Part shown: piece by piece, positions 28,128-34,821 of the stretch
How positions within the stretch are numbered: the stretch's first letter is position 1
Layout: every line of letters starts with the position of its first letter
Origin: Litorilituus sp.
GTDB lineage: Bacteria; Pseudomonadota; Gammaproteobacteria; Enterobacterales; Alteromonadaceae
Assembly: GCA_030754235.1 (NCBI GenBank)
Contig: JASMAS010000083.1
Location: 1-35,184 of the forward strand
DNA length: 35,184 nt
Direction of reading: 5' to 3'
The notes under the pieces: generated by a model
What the model saw: the letters and a program-made list of their open reading frames with translations, nothing else
Database searches by the model: none
Told to the model about the DNA's origin: nothing
Position numbers and translations under genes: made by a program

Positions 28128-28714
28128 GTCGCCTCCAATATTTGTGCTAATGCCGATTTCGCTCGCTGTAAACGTACACCGACAAGGTTTGTAGTGATTG
28201 ATAACACTTCAGCTACCTCTTGATAACTCATGCCCTCTAAAGCTAGCGTGATCACTTGTTGTTGCTCAAGTTTTAGTAACCTTATCGCTGCAAGCAATTT
28301 TTGCTGTCGTTGACTTTGGTTTAATGATTGATAAGGTGTCGGGTGGGTATGATCTTTTTCAGCTTCTTGACTGATTGAGCTCAAATCCTGATCTGCCTTA
28401 ACCGTTTTTACTGCTTTTGCCACATGAGTGGCTAAAACGTTATGCGCAATACGAGCAACAAAAGTTTTAACACTAGCATCTTGACGAAATTTAGGTAGGG
28501 CACGCCAAATGTTCAGGGCTATTTCTTGAAAGAGCTCATCTTGAATAGCGGGCTTTGCTTCAAACCCCGTAATGATATGACGTAGCAGTTTTTCATGCTC
28601 CGTCATCCATTGAGTAAATATTTTTTGATTATCCAAAGAGCATCTCACCGACTTGCTAAAAGCCTCCTCAAGGGAGGCTTGATTATTGAGAGAAGATTCT
28701 ATCAAGTTAATCAT
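28124..28714 (-). CDS. RNA polymerase sigma factor, ECF-like sigma-70 family
   Basis: About 196 residues from the ATG at 28714 (a TTG at 28723 is in frame). Region 2 covers about 40-105 (DELFQEIALNIWRALPKFRQ, TFVARIAHNVLATHV). Region 4 covers about 135-190, with a helix-turn-helix MSYQEVAEVLSITTNLVGVR and RAKSALAQIL. Region 3 is absent, as in ECF sigma factors. It follows the permease gene by 21 bp and overlaps the membrane-protein gene by 4 bp, so it is the fourth gene of a five-gene operon. A GC-rich hairpin within codons 12-18 is noted separately. The target promoters are unknown. Confidence 0.9.
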   Translation of the reverse strand: MINLIESSLNNQASLEEAFSKSVRCSLDNQKIFTQWMTEHEKLLRHIITGFEAKPAIQDELFQEIALNIWRALPKFRQDASVKTFVARIAHNVLATHVAKAVKTVKADQDLSSISQEAEKDHTHPTPYQSLNQSQRQQKLLAAIRLLKLEQQQVITLALEGMSYQEVAEVLSITTNLVGVRLQRAKSALAQILEAT

Positions 28715-28735
28715 AATTAACAATAACCTCTACTG

Positions 28736-29899
28736 CTAACTTAGCGCCATAACCACTTTTTCTGATGTCAGTTTTTTAGCTAAGGCTAAAGTAATAACAA
28801 CAGTTAATGCCATAGTTGCGCAACTAGTAAAAGCCAGGGCAAACCAGTCAATAGGTAGGCCTTTAAATAAATCTTCCATAATCAACGACTGCCCTGAAAT
28901 AGGCATCCACTCAGTCCAAGTAGGTTTACTATCCATCATAGACATTGCAAAAGGTATAAAGCTTGGCAACATAATTAGCATTGTGACAGTAGACTGAGCC
29001 TCTTTGAATGTCTTTGCTTGAAAGGCTAAAAACAATTGCAGGGCAGATGCTAATAAACAAAGAGGTATCAATAAGAGTAATAATGCACCAAAAGTAAAAC
29101 CATCAATACTAAAAGAGGCACCAATTTTAGTTAAATCAACAAACCCCATTGCCAACGAAGTTAACAATAACATAAGCACTATGGCAATGATTGCCACCGA
29201 GCTAGAACAAAATAGCTTAGCCAAAACAATTTTAAGTGTGCTCACTGGTTGGCAAAGTAACATTTCAAGTACATTTCTTTCTCGCTCCCCTGCACTAGTG
29301 TCTATTGATATGGATAAACCGGACATAAAAGCGGTCATGATTAGATACAAACCCAAAAAAAGTGAAATCATCATCGCATTGCTATTTGGTAAGGAAGTAT
29401 CTTGCTCTTGCAACTTGATGGGTTGTAATAATTTAACATCAATACCGCGAACCAGTAATCTCTTATAACCAATGGTTTGAGAGTGCTGGTTAACAACTGC
29501 TTTAATACGTTGTAAAGGCGCCATTAACGACTGTTCACTATTATCAGCACGTAAAATAACATCAATAGGTTTACCATCAACCATATCTTGTGCGTATGAT
29601 TGAGGAATAACAATCTCAATCTTTCGGTCTTTCCAGTCAGGCTTATCCTCCTCTGGAATATCAGTAAAGGACAAAATATTTACTTTCTCAAAAGCTTTAA
29701 CTAACTTTGGTGCATACTCACTGCCTGAAAAATTGACATAAACTTCAGGGTTATCAATATTTTTTTCAATCATAATATTGAACATAACCATTAGGCCAAT
29801 TGGTAATAAAAAGCTCATGCTTAATGCAACCATAAGCGCTCGTTTATCACGAAAGGCTTCTTTAAGTTCTTTAATAAATAGTGCTTTAAACTGGATCAT
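28736..29899 (-). CDS. ABC-2 type transporter permease, NatB-like
   Basis: A 387-residue permease of the NatB/ABC-2 type. It starts MIQFKALFIKELKEAFRDKRAL, followed by a first span (about 24-45). A periplasmic domain covers about 45-170 (VYVNFSGSEYAPKLV, IEIVIPQSYAQDM). Five spans follow (about 175-380), including the conserved DTSAGERERNVLEMLLCQPVS loop. This last motif marks NatB-like Na+/drug exporters. It overlaps the ATPase gene by 4 bp. The substrate is unknown; the NatB name reflects similarity of layout only. Confidence 0.88.
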   Translation of the reverse strand: MIQFKALFIKELKEAFRDKRALMVALSMSFLLPIGLMVMFNIMIEKNIDNPEVYVNFSGSEYAPKLVKAFEKVNILSFTDIPEEDKPDWKDRKIEIVIPQSYAQDMVDGKPIDVILRADNSEQSLMAPLQRIKAVVNQHSQTIGYKRLLVRGIDVKLLQPIKLQEQDTSLPNSNAMMISLFLGLYLIMTAFMSGLSISIDTSAGERERNVLEMLLCQPVSTLKIVLAKLFCSSSVAIIAIVLMLLLTSLAMGFVDLTKIGASFSIDGFTFGALLLLLIPLCLLASALQLFLAFQAKTFKEAQSTVTMLIMLPSFIPFAMSMMDSKPTWTEWMPISGQSLIMEDLFKGLPIDWFALAFTSCATMALTVVITLALAKKLTSEKVVMALS

Positions 29900-30642
29900 G
29901 CTGCTACTCCTTCATCTGAGCCAATAAGCTTAACAAACGCATCTTCAAGTAAAGGCTCTCCGGCAAGGTCACATAACTCTTGTGGTGTTCCTTGAGCTGC
30001 CAACCTACCATTAGCAACAATAATAACCCTGTCACAAAGTGCAGCAACTTCTTGCATCACATGGGATGAAAATAATATGCAGTGGCCTTTTTCTCGATGG
30101 CTGGCAAGATAATTACGCAAGATACGAGTACTCATTACATCTAAACCACGAGTTGGCTCGTCAAGAACAAAGTTTTGTGGTTGGTGCACCAAGGCTTGTG
30201 CAAGAGTAACTTTCATGCGTTGTCCTTGTGAAAAACCAACTGTTTTACGGTGCGCTAACTCAGACATTTCTAGCTCTTCAATAACTGTTTCTATCGCTTG
30301 ATGTTTTGCTTTCCCCTGTAAACCATGAATACTGGCAAAGTAATCAATTTGCTCATACGCTGTTAGTCGCTCATATAGACCAAACTTATCAGGAAATATT
30401 CCTAATCTTGCTCGGGCCTTTAATGGCTCTTCAGTAACTTTAATGCCATCAATTGTTGCATAGCCCTCATCCGCTTTTAATAAACCGTATAGCGTTCTTA
30501 AACAAGTAGTTTTTCCGGCGCCATTGGGCCCTAATATGCCTGTTATTTCACCGTCTTTTGCCGTAAAAGACAAACCATCTAGTGCTTTTACTGTTTGTTT
30601 TTTTGTGTTAAAACTTTTATGTAAATTGTTTACTTCAATCAT
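29896..30642 (-). CDS. ABC transporter ATP-binding protein, NatA-like
   Basis: A 248-residue nucleotide-binding subunit. Walker A is GPNGAGKTT (about 38-46), the signature is GFSQGQRMKV (a variant of LSGGQ), Walker B is FVLDEPTRGLD and the H-loop is LFSSHVMQEV. The stretch GIFPDKFGLYERLTAYEQI is typical of NatA/CcmA-type ATPases. It is coupled by overlap to the permease and preceded by the hydrolase gene after 12 bp. Confidence 0.93.
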   Translation of the reverse strand: MIEVNNLHKSFNTKKQTVKALDGLSFTAKDGEITGILGPNGAGKTTCLRTLYGLLKADEGYATIDGIKVTEEPLKARARLGIFPDKFGLYERLTAYEQIDYFASIHGLQGKAKHQAIETVIEELEMSELAHRKTVGFSQGQRMKVTLAQALVHQPQNFVLDEPTRGLDVMSTRILRNYLASHREKGHCILFSSHVMQEVAALCDRVIIVANGRLAAQGTPQELCDLAGEPLLEDAFVKLIGSDEGVAA

Positions 30643-30654
30643 TATACTATTTCC

Positions 30655-32097
30655 TTATATACTTCCGTTTAAGCTAGTCATAAATGTCTCAACGGGAAGT
30701 TCTTCTAAGCACTTTTCATCAAGTTCTTTTGGTTTTAATGAGGTTAAAAATTCATTAATAATACCAACACCACATTGACTCATTCCTGCGATATGCGCTG
30801 CATTTTCCACAACAATATGATGACTATTAGGAAGTGTTGCCGCAGATTTTTCACCATTACTAGGTGGTGTTACTGGATCTAAATTTCCAGATAAAATTAA
30901 TGTTGGAATATTGGCCGTTACCGGTTGATAAAAAGATTGCTCAACAGCATATGTTGGCCATAAAGGGCATGCCGTTTTTAATGATTCCATCGTTAAACTG
31001 CCACCAAAATTATTATTAGCGTCAGCGACTGACATAGCTTGAGATATTTTAGGCATATCTTCATTGCAAACAATATTTAAGTTCAGACCAAGATAAATTC
31101 CCTGATCACCATCAGTTTGCGAAATTAAGCCCGCTAATGGGGCAAAATTACCCAGACTAGCTTGATGAATAACCAAAGGAACTAATGCACGGGTTTGCAT
31201 ACTATACAGTTGCATAAAAATGGTAGAAATGAACTTAGACTTGCTAACAACAAAGCTAGTTTTATCACCTAACCTAGGGTGTGGTATGTTTAAAGTAATA
31301 GGTGCTTGTTCGAGTGTTTGAATAACCCGCTCAAATTCAGATGATAATTCAGGGTAAGCCTGATTACAACTTTCATTGTTTTTACAGTTTTCTAATAGCA
31401 ACTCAAAAGAGCGCGCTGAGCTTAAGCCAAATAAACCAATTGGAACTTCTATGGGACCCACACTATCTAAAACAACACTTCGAAGAGACTCTGGAAACAT
31501 GCGCATATAAACAAGCGCTGCGCGTGTACCGTAGGAGCCGCCATAAATATTTATTTTTTCATGGCCTAAAGCAATACGCACCGCATCAAAATCACGAATG
31601 GCATTTTCCGAGTTATACTGGCTCAAATCACCTGATAAGTTTGCTAAACAATCTTTCACTTCATTAGCATCAAAATCTTCAGGAATAATCTGATAAATAC
31701 TCTGGACTTGATTATCTTCACACTGTAAGGGGTGTGAATGACCAGTTCCTCTTTGATCAACAAGGATGAGAGCACGAGTCTTACGCACTTCTGTAAAAGC
31801 TCGTCTTAACCCTGAAGACAATTCAACAGCAGCTTGCCCTGGGCCTCCTGCTAAAAACATAAACGGTTCTTTATTTTCACTATTATCTATTGCGGGAATA
31901 ACCGTAAAATTAATTGTGATTTTTTTACCTTGTTCTTTATTGTAGTTTTCAGGTACAAGAAGTTTTCCACACCGAACCTGTTGTTTAATTCCTTCAAGGT
32001 GGCAATCTTCGATACTCAAGTTTCCTTCACTTGCGCTAGCTATATTTGAAATAAAGGCTATAGCTATTACGAGTAAGACTTCATAAATGTTTTTCAT
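30655..32097 (-). CDS. Exported alpha/beta hydrolase, tripeptidyl-aminopeptidase (TAP) type
   Basis: A 480-residue secreted serine hydrolase. The signal peptide is about 1-22 (YEVLLVIAIAFISNIASA). The alpha/beta fold shows the oxyanion segment FLAGGPGQAAVELSSG, LVDQRGTGHSHPLQC, the nucleophile elbow IYGGSYGTRAALVYM (Ser near residue 178) and a C-terminal TAP-like domain. That domain carries LILSGNLDPVTPP (Asp) and NAAHIAGMSQCG (His). Members act on peptides, esters or proline-containing substrates; the substrate here is unknown. It is the promoter-proximal gene of the operon with the NatAB-like transporter and the sigma factor. Confidence 0.9.
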   Translation of the reverse strand: MKNIYEVLLVIAIAFISNIASASEGNLSIEDCHLEGIKQQVRCGKLLVPENYNKEQGKKITINFTVIPAIDNSENKEPFMFLAGGPGQAAVELSSGLRRAFTEVRKTRALILVDQRGTGHSHPLQCEDNQVQSIYQIIPEDFDANEVKDCLANLSGDLSQYNSENAIRDFDAVRIALGHEKINIYGGSYGTRAALVYMRMFPESLRSVVLDSVGPIEVPIGLFGLSSARSFELLLENCKNNESCNQAYPELSSEFERVIQTLEQAPITLNIPHPRLGDKTSFVVSKSKFISTIFMQLYSMQTRALVPLVIHQASLGNFAPLAGLISQTDGDQGIYLGLNLNIVCNEDMPKISQAMSVADANNNFGGSLTMESLKTACPLWPTYAVEQSFYQPVTANIPTLILSGNLDPVTPPSNGEKSAATLPNSHHIVVENAAHIAGMSQCGVGIINEFLTSLKPKELDEKCLEELPVETFMTSLNGSI

Positions 32098-32251
32098 AAA
32101 TACTTCCTTAATAAATAATCAACTACTTAGTCATTAACTTTGTTTTTTTATTACAAATAAATAATTATTTTTTTATCTCCCACACAATGATAGTGTTCTG
32201 GCACCTGTAATTTGCATACTGTACTTGCGCCTTATCACCACCAACATGTTC

Positions 32252-32292
32252 GAAGGTTGAAGGTTGAAGGTTGAAGGTTGAAGGTTGAAGGT
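32252..32292. repeat. Tandem 7-bp repeat (GAAGGTT, 5.9 copies)
   Basis: Five exact copies of GAAGGTT plus a partial sixth lie head to tail between the hydrolase gene and the first PEP-CTERM gene. The period of 7 and perfect copies suggest a recent slippage array. Confidence 0.95.
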
Positions 32293-32350
32293 GCAATTCA
32301 ATCACCCAATGATAATTTTATACTGAAACTATTTTTAATTTGAGCTTGTT

Positions 32351-32404
32351 AATATTATGCAACCAACCCAACTGGTTGATGAGTGGTTTTTTGTGTCAGT
32401 TTTT
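32351..32404 (+). promoter_or_regulatory. Conserved upstream module of the first PEP-CTERM gene (putative activator site)
   Basis: This block is closely similar to 34616-34666, upstream of the paralogous gene. Shared pieces are AATAT-(T/C)-A-(T/C)-GCAACCAA, CCAAC, TGAT-(G/A)-AGTGG and TTTGTGTC. It lies about 95 bp before the sigma-54-type promoter, where enhancer-binding activators usually bind. Intergenic DNA around it is not conserved between the copies, which suggests a functional site. Confidence 0.6.
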
Positions 32405-32417
32405 TTTACATTTTTGA

Positions 32418-32450
32418 GTTTTGCTATTGTTTTGCTATAGTTTTGCTATA
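32418..32450. repeat. Three 11-bp repeats of GTTTTGCTAT
   Basis: GTTTTGCTAT occurs at 32418, 32429 and 32440 with a spacer base each time, so the period is 11 bp, about one helical turn. The array sits between the conserved module and the sigma-54-type promoter and is absent in the paralogous upstream region. Confidence 0.9.
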
Positions 32451-32495
32451 TTGTGTGATAGTGCATTACATTGAATTTGTTTGATATTTTATATT

Positions 32496-32513
32496 GTGGC
32501 ACGATTAAAGCAT
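32496..32513 (+). promoter_or_regulatory. Sigma-54-type (-24/-12) promoter of the first PEP-CTERM gene
   Basis: TGGCACG followed by AGCAT gives GG (32498-32499), 10 bases, then GC (32510-32511), the invariant sigma-54 spacing. Transcription would start near 32523, leaving a leader of about 77 bases. AAAGGA precedes the ATG. PEP-CTERM genes controlled by RpoN with PrsK/PrsR are known in other proteobacteria. Confidence 0.6.
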
Positions 32514-32599
32514 ATTAAAGAATGTATTACTAAATTCGCAATTACCGACCCTACCGACCCGACACCCAGCGTGATAGGAAGGTATTTAAAGGAAAGTCA

Positions 32600-33193
32600 A
32601 TGAATATTACAATGATAAAAGCGACAATTTTTGGATTAGTTTTGTCCCTTAGTGGTTTTGCAAGTGCTGGTTTGATTCAATATAGCGATTGGCATGATAA
32701 TTCTGGCGATGGTGGGCTGCGTCAAGCATATTTTCATGACGCTGTGTATTTCGCTGTAGCTAAAGATATTGATTATAGTAACTTAGATACGTATGTAGCG
32801 CCCAACGGCTTCCGCATCGCAACACAAAATGATTATTTCACCTTATGGAATAGCCCAGCGAATAAAACGAACTGCCCAACTGAATGTAACTTTTTGTATT
32901 TTGACCAGGGTGATTGGAACGGGTACGCCCATAATGGGACGACGGATGGTAGTCTTTTCGCATTCGCAGATAAACAAGTTAACGGGGATGCTTTAGCAGC
33001 GAATGCTGGTAATTATGAAACCCACGCCGCCCAAAAATCACAAAATGAATATTACGGCAGCCACTTGTTACTCAATCCGCACATATTTGGTGGAATGATT
33101 TTAATTAAAGAAACAAAAACAGTCCCAGAGCCATCTACACTTGCGATTTTTGCATTAGGAATGATTGGTTTAGCATCACGTCGATTTAAGTAA
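32600..33193 (+). CDS. PEP-CTERM sorting domain protein
   Basis: A 197-residue exported protein. The signal peptide is about 1-23 (FGLVLSLSGFASA). The central domain is unrecognised and rich in aromatic residues, Asp and Asn, with one close Cys pair (NCPTEC, about 91-96). The C-terminal sorting signal is VPEPSTLAIFALGMIGLASRRFK split into PEP motif, hydrophobic span and Arg-rich end. Such proteins are processed by an exosortase, not seen in this window, and usually contribute to extracellular matrix. It is paralogous to the partial gene at 34822, sharing the pattern YFA-A-DI-Y-TYV-P-G-IAT. Its last 18 bp overlap the end of the reverse transcriptase gene on the other strand. Confidence 0.92.
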   Translation: MNITMIKATIFGLVLSLSGFASAGLIQYSDWHDNSGDGGLRQAYFHDAVYFAVAKDIDYSNLDTYVAPNGFRIATQNDYFTLWNSPANKTNCPTECNFLYFDQGDWNGYAHNGTTDGSLFAFADKQVNGDALAANAGNYETHAAQKSQNEYYGSHLLLNPHIFGGMILIKETKTVPEPSTLAIFALGMIGLASRRFK

Positions 33194-33988
33194 CAATCTT
33201 AATTCTACTGATTGCCTATCAAAATTAATTATCGATGACGGTATGCCTGAATAAACCCATGTAACCCAATGTTGTCGATAATCATCAAGAAGCATCTTCC
33301 AGTTTGGTAGATGCTTTTTTTGCTCATAAAGCTGCGTTAATCGACGTATGTGATTTGTTAATGTTCGTTTTGATACTGTTATTTTATCTTCACCAAATTG
33401 ATAACCTAAGAAATCAAAACCCTTGGCGATTCTACCAATCGTAGTTTTATCAGGGTGTTGTTTTAACTTTAGTTCTTCAAAATGTTGATTCACTGTTTTT
33501 ATAGCTTTTCGTAATTTCCACCTTGTTGGTGATAATACAATAAGGTCATCCATATACCTTCGATAGAATACGGGGTTATTTTCCATTTCTTTATCTAACT
33601 CATAAAGGTAAAAACTCGATATCAAGGGGCTTAATGGACAACCTGATGATATACCTTGTTTTATATCCTTAAATAAACCACCTGATTCAACACTTCTTTT
33701 TAGATACTGTGCTAGTAAATTCATCACCAGTTTATCTTTGATGTAAATCGATAATTTATCTAACAATATCTCGTGGTTTATTGATTCATAATAGGATTTA
33801 ACATCGGTTCGAAATACAAACGTATGGTTGTGTAAATCATGTTGTATCTCTGTAACGGTATGTTTGCTACCACCATGCCCTTTTAAGTGTGTACATTTAT
33901 AAAGGTATAGGGTGAAGTTAACACCGTAGTACCACGGACTAAACCGACTTGACCCTGCCCCATTTATTACACCACTAATAACTCCATT
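33176..33988 (-). pseudogene. Reverse transcriptase domain protein, 5'-truncated or with unclear start
   Basis: A 270-codon open frame starts after a stop at 33991-33989 and ends with TGA at 33178-33176. It holds most of an RT palm: LKGHGGSKH near the start, motif A FRTDVKSYYESI (catalytic Asp, about 33805), motif B QGISSGCPLSPL, motif C YRRYMDDLIVL and then FDFLGYQF. A C-terminal helical region (about 70 residues) follows, with no maturase or endonuclease domain. The first usable in-frame start is a TTG at 33766, which is past motif A, so that product would be inactive. No ATG, GTG or TTG is found further upstream, although an out-of-frame ATG lies at 33963. The 5' end is therefore lost or shifted. 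The family resembles stand-alone group II-like RTs of gammaproteobacteria whose role is unknown. It converges with and overlaps the PEP-CTERM gene. Confidence 0.8.
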
Positions 33989-34011
33989 TTAATGGGGTTA
34001 AATGTAATAAA
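33963..34011. other. Two-step hairpin at the 5' end of the reverse transcriptase
   Basis: Outer stem TTTATTACA (33963-33971)/TGTAATAAA (34003-34011) encloses an inner stem AACTCCATT (33980-33988)/AATGGGGTT (33991-33999; one G-T pair). Unpaired stretches are 8 and 3 bases. It lies just upstream of, and overlaps, the start of the RT frame. It could be an RNA element of the RT or a mobile-element end. Confidence 0.65.
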
Positions 34012-34246
34012 AACAATATTATATGGGGTTAATAACCAATTAAGTAATAGGGTGGCACCACTAGATGAAAATACACCACTGGTATTTTTCAAAATTGATG
34101 GGAATTCAACGCCATGAATTACTTCAATTTGAATTGTTAATCTTGTGATAGGCCGCAGATACTGTGGTGTTTAGTGATGAAGTGGTGTTACTGGTATTTG
34201 GGTAATAATTTACCCTAGGGATAGATACAAAAAAGCCCTAACCGCA

Positions 34247-34261
34247 CTTCGACAAGCTCAG
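34247..34261. repeat. Copy of the dispersed repeat CTTCGACAAGCTCAG
   Basis: A 15-base sequence differing by one base from the inverted copy at 25783-25797. It is next to the tRNA-Thr remnant and its terminator. Confidence 0.6.
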
Positions 34262-34291
34262 TATTAACGGTGACTTTATTTTATTGAAGAC

Positions 34292-34324
34292 AAAAAAAAA
34301 ACCTCGATAAATCGAGGTTTTTTT
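34292..34324. terminator. Bidirectional intrinsic terminator beside the tRNA-Thr remnant
   Basis: AACCTCGAT/ATCGAGGTT around AA, with an A-run before and a T-run after. On the minus strand it follows the tRNA-Thr 3' end by about 20 bp, so it is probably the original terminator of that tRNA gene. Confidence 0.85.
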
Positions 34325-34342
34325 CTTCTCAAAGAGAATAAA

Positions 34343-34396
34343 TGGTGCCGACTGCCGGAGTCGAACTGGCGACCTACTGATTACAAGTCAGTTGCT
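34343..34396 (-). pseudogene. tRNA-Thr (UGU) 3' remnant, 54 nt
   Basis: The reverse strand reads as the last 54 nt of tRNA-Thr: AGCAAC, anticodon arm ACTGA-CTTGTAA-TCAGT (anticodon TGT), variable loop, T-arm with TTCGACT, AGTCGGC and CCA. The 5' acceptor strand and most of the D-arm (about 22 nt) are missing. The preceding bases (CCTTATTACCACCT) do not match a tRNA, so it cannot be functional. Such 3' fragments are typical attachment-site scars of tRNA-integrating elements. Confidence 0.85.
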
Positions 34397-34615
34397 AGGT
34401 GGTAATAAGGTGTTGAATTTAACGACCAGTAGTGGTGTTCATGCTATGAATTGCAACAATTAGCACCACTGAGTTTGAATCAATTACACTACTAAAATAC
34501 TTGTTTTAATGTTAGTTAATTTCGATTTTATTGATGATTTCTTTCAAGTTGAAGATGAAATTCTTTCACCCTATGATACTTTTAATACTTACACTAATTT
34601 AAATTACAGTTTTTT

Positions 34616-34666
34616 AATATCACGCAACCAATCCAACCCGATGATAAGTGGTTTGTGTCGGGTTAT
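34616..34666 (+). promoter_or_regulatory. Conserved upstream module of the second PEP-CTERM gene
   Basis: Counterpart of 32351-32404. It contains a perfect inverted repeat AACCCGA (34635-34641)/TCGGGTT (34658-34664) with 16 bases between. It lies about 70 bp upstream of a sigma-54-type promoter. Confidence 0.6.
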
Positions 34667-34734
34667 TTTACAGTGTTACTTGATTTGAAATTGTATGAAA
34701 TGGCATCGTTGTGAAATTGTTTGATATTTTACGT

Positions 34735-34751
34735 TTGGCATGTTTTTTGTA
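34735..34751 (+). promoter_or_regulatory. Sigma-54-type promoter of the second PEP-CTERM gene
   Basis: TTGGCATG then TTGTA: GG (34737-34738), 10 bases, GT (34749-34750). The -24 part is near consensus; the -12 part has GT in place of GC. The predicted start of transcription is near 34762, giving a leader of about 60 bases. Confidence 0.55.
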
Positions 34752-34821
34752 TTAAAGTTGAAGTATTAACAAAATGTTAATACAACGTTTGCCAGCACAC
34801 ACATAGTGCAAGGAGTTTCAA

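Larger units (their letters stand above)
33969..34493. repeat. Cluster of ACACCACT/AGTGGTGT octamers on both strands
   Basis: ACACCACT or one-base variants occur at 33969, 34055, 34073, 34463 and 34486. The reverse complement occurs at 34163, 34181 and 34431. Eight copies in 525 bp surround the tRNA-Thr remnant. Larger similarity exists between 34073-34112 and the reverse strand of 34438-34402 (ACACCACT, then TGGT, then AATTCAAC-G/A-CC). They could be recombinase arm sites. Confidence 0.6.

Noticed and set aside
34343-34396. Functional tRNA-Thr gene
   Set aside because: The 5' acceptor strand and most of the D-arm are missing and replaced by unrelated sequence.
33969-34493. CRISPR array
   Set aside because: The repeated unit is only 8 bp, occurs in both orientations and has irregular spacing; no Cas gene is near.
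33963-34500. Integron attC sites or cassette array
   Set aside because: Single matches to GTTRRRY (GTTAAAT near 33997) and RYYYAAC (ATTTAAC near 34417) exist but are in the wrong order and distance to form attC structures, and no integron integrase is present.
34509-34688. Small open frame of 59 codons upstream of the second PEP-CTERM gene
   Set aside because: It has no ribosome site or recognisable domain and runs through the conserved non-coding module shared with the first paralogue, so it is probably chance.
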